From: a virus
Reading direction: 5' to 3' (one strand)
IMG/VR virus record: IMGVR_UViG_3300025093_000100
Coordinates: 1-26,942 of that record
DNA length: 26,942 bases
Below, one piece after another: positions 22,132-26,942 of the stretch (position 1 is its first letter; each line of letters starts with the position of its first letter). The notes under the pieces are model-generated. The model did not search any database, had not been told where the DNA came from, and was given only the letters and a program-made list of their open reading frames with translations. The position numbers were made by a program, and so were the translations under genes.

Positions 22132-23881
22132 AACTCATCTCCTTTTGTAAAGCTTCTAACGTCCGATATAGATATGGTGTCAAATCTAATCGGGGATCCG
22201 CAGCCATCGGAAGATCCGGTGATTGCGGGTGAGGGGTTTGCATCATTCCCCCCACAAGGCGAGCGAATTGAGCGTATGCACCCTGTAGTTCGTTCACCAT
22301 CCTGAACGGGAATCCGGATAACATCTCGGCCCGCTCCTCATCCGTTTTTGAAGGGAAGAGGTACTTCAGTGCTTCAATGCTATCAACACCTAATTCCTGT
22401 AGGTTACGTACAACGATGGAATTGTTCAAGATATCTTGAGTAGAGTCCTCATAAACAGGACCCATCCAACGCCATTGAATTGTAACGTCACCATCGGGAA
22501 TTAGTCCCATGACACCAGGAGGAATCTGTTGTGTCTGAAGAATGGCCATCATTAATTGTTTGACCCTTTCTTCAAACATCTCCATGGCCTGGTTGTAAGC
22601 GACCATGTCTTCTTGAGTAGATGTCTCAGGTAGATCCATTGGTTTCTCCAGCCCTGCGGCTGCAGCCAATGTTTCCTTAAACATCTTTTCTTCCTGATAA
22701 ATAATTAACTCCAGACAACGACAGATACCATAAGTATATATCGAGTTTGCTTTCTTTTTCGATGTTGCGGCCACACGACCAAACAATGATTTGTATTCAG
22801 TTGCCGTTACGCCAGCAGAAATTGATAGTTCATCAACGCCACCAAGAGCTGTCCTGATCTCTTCTCGATACTGCCTTGAGAATGCATTCTGGTCACCAGT
22901 AATAGCATCTGGGACAATGTAACCAACTCGGTCATTGGGTTCCAGGTTGGCAATAACTCTTGGAACTCTTATCTGACCATCGATTCCTCTAGAGATAGGA
23001 TCTGCCTTAAACCTTGATTGACTTAAAGGTCCGGCACCACCAAACCCTGAGTTTGCTGCAATAGACGGACGTTGGACAACTGCTTCTCCCCCAGCTTCCA
23101 TCAAATCAGTTTTTGGCCTGGATGAAAGAAGAGTTGGATTACCAAAAAATTGCACATTCTTCCGCATGGTGCGGATCATTTCATCATGCGTGCAGATGTG
23201 ATTTGCTAATGCATCGAATTCACCGACGCCTTCTGCAGAGAAACCTTTTGCATTGTTAAAGATTTCTACGCATGGAATAAAACCAAGTGTATTTTTGAAT
23301 GTTTCAGTTTTACCACCCATCGCCTGATAGTTGGTATCAAAAGATAGTTCACCCTCTGAATGCGTTTCTTCAATCGTCTTGCGTTTAATTGATAAACGAA
23401 TATATCTCTTGGCACCAGCATTGCCCATGCTTGCTGGACCATTGATGCTAGCAGTATCAATATCTTGTTGATATCCCATGCCACGACGAACTTTATAGCT
23501 GTAGATGATCACGACTTCATCCAGCTCGCCGTCAATGTTGTAGAAGCTGCGATACTCGTGGCGACGGAAATAGTACAACCTGTAGTTTGTTTGTGTAGGC
23601 CGGATATAGAACATACCCTGGCCATCACACAGAAAATAATCCCAGATCGAATCCAGGCGTGTGTCGAGTTGGTTGTATTTAATTACACGGGTGACAAAAT
23701 CTTTGCGCTGATTACCAAAGTTATCTTGAGCTGGAAAAAATTCAACACCCTGACGGATGCCGAAAAGTTTCATCTGAGCTAAATGTGACGCAACGATTCC
23801 AGTATCAATTGCATCCCCACCATCCTTTTCGAGGTAGGAATCAATGATTTCTTTAAGTCTGGATTTTGCGTCGCCAGCCAT
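21518..23881 (-). CDS. Portal protein with long overlapping C-terminal frame
   Basis: The portal is the dodecameric ring at the head vertex through which DNA is packaged. The product has 787 residues from ATG 23881, which overlaps the upstream stop. Portal-like features are QLDTRLDSIWDYFLCDGQGMFYI, the YRLYYFRRHEYRSFYNIDGE strand region, NVQFFGNPTLLSS near 255, and the ATEYKSLFGRVAATSKKKAN helix around 370 with an LELIIYQEE helix after it. The portal body seems to end near residue 583. The remaining 204 residues, Gly/Ser/Pro- then Arg-rich, are read from the same DNA as the N-terminus of the scaffold. Whether the tail is made or tolerated is unclear. Confidence 0.85.
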   Translation of the reverse strand: MAGDAKSRLKEIIDSYLEKDGGDAIDTGIVASHLAQMKLFGIRQGVEFFPAQDNFGNQRKDFVTRVIKYNQLDTRLDSIWDYFLCDGQGMFYIRPTQTNYRLYYFRRHEYRSFYNIDGELDEVVIIYSYKVRRGMGYQQDIDTASINGPASMGNAGAKRYIRLSIKRKTIEETHSEGELSFDTNYQAMGGKTETFKNTLGFIPCVEIFNNAKGFSAEGVGEFDALANHICTHDEMIRTMRKNVQFFGNPTLLSSRPKTDLMEAGGEAVVQRPSIAANSGFGGAGPLSQSRFKADPISRGIDGQIRVPRVIANLEPNDRVGYIVPDAITGDQNAFSRQYREEIRTALGGVDELSISAGVTATEYKSLFGRVAATSKKKANSIYTYGICRCLELIIYQEEKMFKETLAAAAGLEKPMDLPETSTQEDMVAYNQAMEMFEERVKQLMMAILQTQQIPPGVMGLIPDGDVTIQWRWMGPVYEDSTQDILNNSIVVRNLQELGVDSIEALKYLFPSKTDEERAEMLSGFPFRMVNELQGAYAQFARLVGGMMQTPHPQSPDLPMAADPRLDLTPYLYRTLEALQKEMSYAGRYRPIDPTDEPSTSGSRPQQLRGGSSGTSAGGTAGGSGSVSSGYELPPSGTSGSPQLPIQPYSVRPPIPIGGTSGQPLGVGVQQGGESTERSSPVPVPGSTLSADDTIYPGELRSTQQPSYATIGSADLVSQPGILAQLFPNLLNSIIGAGGRPGGNEQREPSGDGRVRDRGPSSSEPVRTKPGRNARQRRGVGKSRSRGD
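22139..22146 (-). promoter_or_regulatory. Shine-Dalgarno for scaffold inside the portal frame
   Basis: AAAAGGAG is set 7 nt before ATG 22131. In the portal frame it reads QKEM, so this site is embedded in coding sequence and is the main evidence for the overlapping start. Confidence 0.75.
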
Positions 23882-24099
23882 TAACTATCCTTCTTTTTTT
23901 CTTTGTACATCTTAGCAGATCTCGCTGCTTTACCAGCTTTTTTGGCCCGTTCTGTATTTGGAATAAATTGTTTACCCTTCTTGCTGCCCTCTCTTTTCTT
24001 GCGATCAGTTTCTTCCCTCTCGTCTTTTGACAATGAGGCCCAGGCTTTCTCTGGGAGGTAGCGTTTGGTGTAGCCTTTTTGAATTGCTTTATCTGCCAT
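23881..24099 (-). CDS. Small Lys-rich protein
   Basis: The product has 72 residues from ATG 24099; its TAA overlaps the portal ATG. It is strongly basic, with KRYLPEKAWASLSKDEREETD, then KKREGSKKGKQFIPNT and a Lys/Ala tail. The same pattern (RYLP.kaW...drKK..gskkGkqfvpNT) is, as I recall, shared by small proteins in large phages and algal viruses. It may bind DNA or the head interior; no function is established. Confidence 0.55.
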   Translation of the reverse strand: MADKAIQKGYTKRYLPEKAWASLSKDEREETDRKKREGSKKGKQFIPNTERAKKAGKAARSAKMYKEKKKDS

Positions 24100-24119
24100 G
24101 ATTAACCTAGCATTTATTG

Positions 24120-25241
24120 TTAACGCAACCCTTGGATATAATTATACAAAGCTCTTTCTGCAGCATTTCGACGATTTACCTTTATTTCATTGCCTTGCTT
24201 TGATAATCCATACTCTGAAGGATCAAAGCCATATTTCTCTAAAGATTTTTCTGTCTCAGCCCTTAAACCTTTAGGGTTAATTAATTTATTTCCTTGAAAG
24301 GCTCTTGCGGCTGCTCCTGCTAAACCTGTTAATGTATTAACACCTCTATCAATTAATTCACTTGTAACACCTTGAACAAAACCTGGTCCAGCGGTTGTCA
24401 GTCCATAAGTTCCTTTTGCTAAAATGTTTTGCTTTGTATTCCAAGGGATGCCCGCCTCTTTTGCAATGGGAATGCCAAATCTATCTGCCATTATTTCTTT
24501 CCTTAACATTTGTTGATTGGCACCAATCCCACTTAATGCACCTTCTAGACCTGCGCCAAGCAGAGATCTATCTTCGTTTTTCAAAAAACCAAAGCCAGCT
24601 ACAACTCCCCCTGGGCTAGAAGCTCTTATTAAATCTCTGTTTCCTATTTGCTGCATTGCCTTTTGGTTTCCAAAATCAAATCCTTTGGGTAAAGAATAGT
24701 CATAAGGTCGTTTAACTGCATCAACTGCGTGTCCAAGCTCATGTGCAATTACCCATCCTGGAGTTTTGGGAGTAACAAAAACAGTTGGCTCAGTTATACC
24801 AAACAAGGGATTGGCATTCATAAATAAAGGACCGCCAGCTAAAGCACCAAAACTTCCACCAGAAAGATCCACCTTCGTTCCGGGTTTGCCTTGTTTTACT
24901 TCACCCACTTCCCTCCCTGGAACAAAGGGACTCCAGGTTCCTGGTAATCCTGCTTTCTCCATTCGTTTTGAGGCTGCATCCATCAAAGCAGGTAATTGCT
25001 TCATGGTTACCGCTTCGCTGGCGGACTCAACCATTCGCTTAGCTGCTTTTCCTACTTTTTGTTGTGCAGTTTTTAATATTTTTGGTGCGTATATTCCAGC
25101 AACATCTGCTGGGTTGACACCACTGACTACATTGCTCAAAGGGTTTCCCGTACCACCACCTGGCAACCATCCTCCTAGCTGTTTATCAGCTTCTGAATAA
25201 CCTTTCTTTATTTTATTTAAGAGGCCTTGGAATAGTTCCAT
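24120..25241 (-). CDS. Zinc metallopeptidase (HExxH), between terminase and portal
   Basis: The product has 373 residues; ATG 25241 overlaps the stop of the upstream gene. The zinc-peptidase signature is HELGH at 167-171, preceded by a WVIA helix, with a third ligand candidate Glu249 in KEIMAD, giving a gluzincin-type HExxH...ExxxD set. Residues 1-110 are a separate part, a helix then a Gly-rich linker and KAAKRMVESASEAV helix. After the active site come helical segments, including YGLTTAGPGFVQGVTSELIDRG. It sits directly upstream of the small basic protein and portal, where tailed phages may keep a prohead protease, so a maturation role is an attractive inference. Release of DNA or host damage are alternatives. 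Confidence 0.7.
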   Translation of the reverse strand: MELFQGLLNKIKKGYSEADKQLGGWLPGGGTGNPLSNVVSGVNPADVAGIYAPKILKTAQQKVGKAAKRMVESASEAVTMKQLPALMDAASKRMEKAGLPGTWSPFVPGREVGEVKQGKPGTKVDLSGGSFGALAGGPLFMNANPLFGITEPTVFVTPKTPGWVIAHELGHAVDAVKRPYDYSLPKGFDFGNQKAMQQIGNRDLIRASSPGGVVAGFGFLKNEDRSLLGAGLEGALSGIGANQQMLRKEIMADRFGIPIAKEAGIPWNTKQNILAKGTYGLTTAGPGFVQGVTSELIDRGVNTLTGLAGAAARAFQGNKLINPKGLRAETEKSLEKYGFDPSEYGLSKQGNEIKVNRRNAAERALYNYIQGLR

Positions 25242-25525
25242 TACTTACTCTCCTTGTATTTCTTGGCTGCGGACTTAGCTTTCTTTCGTTTTTCGTACTC
25301 GTCTTTTGTCATCCACTTTTCCTTGCCCCATTTCTCAAGAGATTTTTGTTTTTCTCCTTTACCACCTTTATATCCACCACCTGCTTCTTTGTATTCAGAA
25401 GCAAGAAGCTGGGCCTTCCTAGCACTCCACTGACCTGGTTTACCTCCCTTTGAGCCTTTCATGATACGGTTTTTAATCCGTTCACGAAGTTCAGGCTTGG
25501 AATACTTGCTGTCGTCTTGGGCCAT
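25241..25525 (-). CDS. Small basic protein, DUF5872-like
   Basis: The product has 94 residues from ATG 25525, overlapping the preceding TGA. It has SKPELRERIKNRIMKGSKGG, GKPGQWSARKAQLLASEYK and GGGYKGGKGEKQKSLEKWGKEKW, a pattern I recall as DUF5872 in large phages and giant viruses (name not verified). It is very basic, with a Lys/Ala-rich C-terminus. The TAA overlaps the metallopeptidase ATG. A DNA-binding or head-interior role is likely by charge only. Confidence 0.6.
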   Translation of the reverse strand: MAQDDSKYSKPELRERIKNRIMKGSKGGKPGQWSARKAQLLASEYKEAGGGYKGGKGEKQKSLEKWGKEKWMTKDEYEKRKKAKSAAKKYKESK

Positions 25526-26070
25526 CAGGAGACAAACTTACGATCAAAACCAGTGGGTGTGTCTCTAACAACGTTTGCAGGAGGAATTTTCCTGTCAAAT
25601 TCATATCCGGGCATGCCTTGAGGAATGCCTAAACCTCCGGGTTGCATTGGGAACATCCGAGGCAAGTCATTGCCTCCGTCATAAATACTCCGACTAGGCT
25701 TTCCACGTAATCCAGGGTGATCATAAACACCGAAAGGATTTTGCTGCACACCCATCATGGGGACAGTCGGCATGCCCTGAGCCATTTGCATCCCACCTAT
25801 ATTTCCAATGGCACCAGGGAGGTTGCTACCACCGCCAGGAGACATGACCTGAGGGAGTTGGGGGCCAGGGAAATACATCTTCTGGATTTGTGGCGCAAAC
25901 TCAGGATTGGCATTCATCAGGCGCTGTACATCCTCGGCGCTCAAGCCCTTGCGAGACCTACGAGAATCGCCAGCAGCACCACGGTTAATGTCAAAGCTAG
26001 GGTTACCCGCTACCAGGGAGCCAACGTTGCCTGGAGCGCCGGGAATGTTTTGTTCGCCGCCGTAATACAT
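25525..26070 (-). CDS. Hypothetical Gly/Pro/Met-rich protein
   Basis: The product has 181 residues from ATG 26070. It is mostly disordered: many Gly, Pro, Asn and Met, with MYYGGEQNIPGAPGN at the start, one likely helix (SAEDVQRLMNANPEFAPQI) and an end TPTGFDRKFVS. Its stop overlaps the next ATG. No family is recognised. Its place between TerL and portal and its low complexity suggest a virion assembly or scaffold-type partner. Confidence 0.5.
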   Translation of the reverse strand: MYYGGEQNIPGAPGNVGSLVAGNPSFDINRGAAGDSRRSRKGLSAEDVQRLMNANPEFAPQIQKMYFPGPQLPQVMSPGGGSNLPGAIGNIGGMQMAQGMPTVPMMGVQQNPFGVYDHPGLRGKPSRSIYDGGNDLPRMFPMQPGGLGIPQGMPGYEFDRKIPPANVVRDTPTGFDRKFVS

Positions 26071-26095
26071 AACTGTGTCCTACAGTTCCTTTATT

Positions 26096-26278
26096 TTAAC
26101 CTTCCTGAACTTCGTATTCAGCAGGATCATTAATTTTCCAGAGATAAATGCCGTTTTCTTTCAAACGCCACTCAAGAACATCACCTTCTTGCCAGTTGAG
26201 TTCTTCCGTTAATTCTAGCGGCAATTCAATAAAACAATCGCCGTCATTGGTTTCCTGAACTTCAACAACGTAACTCAT
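26096..26278 (-). CDS. AbrB/SpoVT-type small DNA-binding protein
   Basis: The product has 60 residues; ATG 26278 overlaps the upstream stop (ATGA). The sequence follows the swapped-hairpin AbrB pattern: a first strand with VVEVQETNDGDCFIELP, a helix LELTEELNW, then EGDVLEWRL and GIYLWKI. Such proteins act as antitoxins or regulators; in cyanophages they occur as small solo genes. No toxin gene accompanies it here, so antitoxin function is not supported; a repressor-like role is possible. Confidence 0.6.
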   Translation of the reverse strand: MSYVVEVQETNDGDCFIELPLELTEELNWQEGDVLEWRLKENGIYLWKINDPAEYEVQEG

Positions 26279-26574
26279 TTTGCCAAAAGCTTTTCTATTA
26301 GCTTATCAAGCTTAATATTAATTTGTTTAAAGTTTTCATGCAACTCCTGAATTTCCCTAAGGAAATCAACTTTCAGCACATATTCAAGAGGCATTCTGTT
26401 CACTTGGTCCTCCAGATGATCAATTCTTCGTTTTTGTGCTGAAAGGAAGTCCAATGCAGCTTGAAGGCGTTCCTGTTGACGATCCAGGATTTTATTGGCA
26501 ATCCAAGTCCCACCACCAAATGCAGAGATCACAGCGGTGAGTGCAATGGCGAGGTACTCAGGTCCCATTGTCAT
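26275..26574 (-). CDS. Membrane-anchored coiled-coil protein (spanin/holin-like?)
   Basis: The product has 99 residues from ATG 26574 (a second Met at residue 3 is possible). A single hydrophobic helix spans about 6-26 (EYLAIALTAVISAFGGGTWIA), followed by a long charged coiled coil (RQQERLQAALDFLSAQKRRI, then DFLREIQELHENFKQINIKL). This N-anchor plus coil layout resembles i-spanins and some phage holins, but I see no outer-membrane lipoprotein partner. It is 24 nt downstream of TerL and 4 nt overlapping the AbrB-like gene. Confidence 0.55.
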   Translation of the reverse strand: MTMGPEYLAIALTAVISAFGGGTWIANKILDRQQERLQAALDFLSAQKRRIDHLEDQVNRMPLEYVLKVDFLREIQELHENFKQINIKLDKLIEKLLAK

Positions 26575-26598
26575 CTACTCTTTTCTTTTATTCTAAGA

Positions 26599-26942
26599 TC
26601 AATAATCTATATGCAGATTACCTTTACGCATCAATCCACGAACCAACCAGACCAGTGCATCAACCGTATCGTCGTGAGAACTGATACCAAAGTTTGTAAG
26701 CTCTTCAAACATTGCAGTGAACTTACGGAAGCGATTGAAGATAATCTTCCTGTCTTCAAACATGCCCATAATGCCACGGAATCTAGCAAGTTTGTCGGCC
26801 CTGAAACCCTTAACAGGGTGCCATATTAAGTTATATAAACCCTCTTGGTTCAAGCATATCCTTTTGAAGTCTGCCTCCAGGGATGCCTGATACGCAACCG
26901 ATTCACTCCAGATGTCGCATGTTGAATATGTTGGGAAGTAGT
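26599..26942 (-). CDS. terL: Terminase large subunit, C-terminal fragment
   Basis: The frame is open to the right edge; about 114 codons are visible. An internal TTG near 26853 is not the start because the frame continues upstream with sensible residues (YFPTYSTCDIWSE). The visible part is the C-terminal nuclease region: RADKLARFRGIMGMFEDRKIIF, then FEELTNFGISSHDDTVDALVWLVRGL, with the DDxxDA acidic motif of the TerL RNase H-like nuclease. The ATPase half lies outside the window. It heads the minus-strand virion block, followed by a 24-nt gap. Confidence 0.85.
   Translation of the reverse strand, partial: YFPTYSTCDIWSESVAYQASLEADFKRICLNQEGLYNLIWHPVKGFRADKLARFRGIMGMFEDRKIIFNRFRKFTAMFEELTNFGISSHDDTVDALVWLVRGLMRKGNLHIDY

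Noticed and set aside
1-26942. tRNA, rRNA, CRISPR array or insertion sequence
   Set aside because: No cloverleaf, spaced identical repeats or transposase was recognised by eye; a tRNA scan was not possible.

Overview
This window is a segment of a double-stranded DNA phage or prophage of a cyanobacterium. It is dense with genes, has no stretch over 300 bases without one, and runs off both ends inside genes. On the minus strand it holds a nearly complete virion module: large terminase, zinc metallopeptidase, portal, scaffold, major capsid protein, internal or tail proteins, lysozyme and tail fibres. Cyanophage identity rests on two tail-fibre proteins with N-termini typical of marine picocyanobacterial phages, and on a 104-residue protein with an NblA core. 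NblA is the adaptor that marks phycobilisomes for degradation, so the host should have phycobilisomes (Synechococcus-like).

Layout from the right edge, following minus-strand transcription. 26942-25241: end of TerL, a membrane-anchored coiled-coil protein, an AbrB-like protein and two small proteins. 25241-19869: HExxH metallopeptidase, a basic protein, portal, a scaffold-like protein whose first 204 codons lie inside the portal frame, and the capsid protein. 19835-12216: structural proteins mixed with a helix-hairpin-helix protein, an apparently circularly permuted M23 peptidase, a membrane-active-looking protein and a SleB-type hydrolase. Neighbours here mostly overlap by 1-4 nt or are separated by 1-40 nt. 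One clear intrinsic terminator (18548-18575) and one hairpin after the scaffold gene divide the block.

12096-10991 breaks the late block. A plus-strand helix-turn-helix gene faces, tail to tail, a minus-strand gene that looks like a tyrosine-recombinase core with its catalytic residues lost. An HNH nuclease follows. Promoter-like sequences and inverted repeats flank these genes, so this looks like a relic or repurposed lysogeny-control cassette.

10957-6897 carries a 904-residue repeat-containing acidic protein, a small basic protein, a GH24 lysozyme and the NblA-like protein. Two plus-strand islands follow. 6263-6900 has an unknown gene and a DUF3310-like gene. 3376-5834 is a tightly coupled operon: HTH protein, two unknowns, a Dam-like methyltransferase relative with an altered catalytic motif, and dCTP deaminase. 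3331-1 returns to the minus strand with a membrane protein and two repeat-rich tail fibres.

No tRNA, rRNA, CRISPR array or insertion sequence was seen. Functions are assigned from motifs read by eye; no database search was run.
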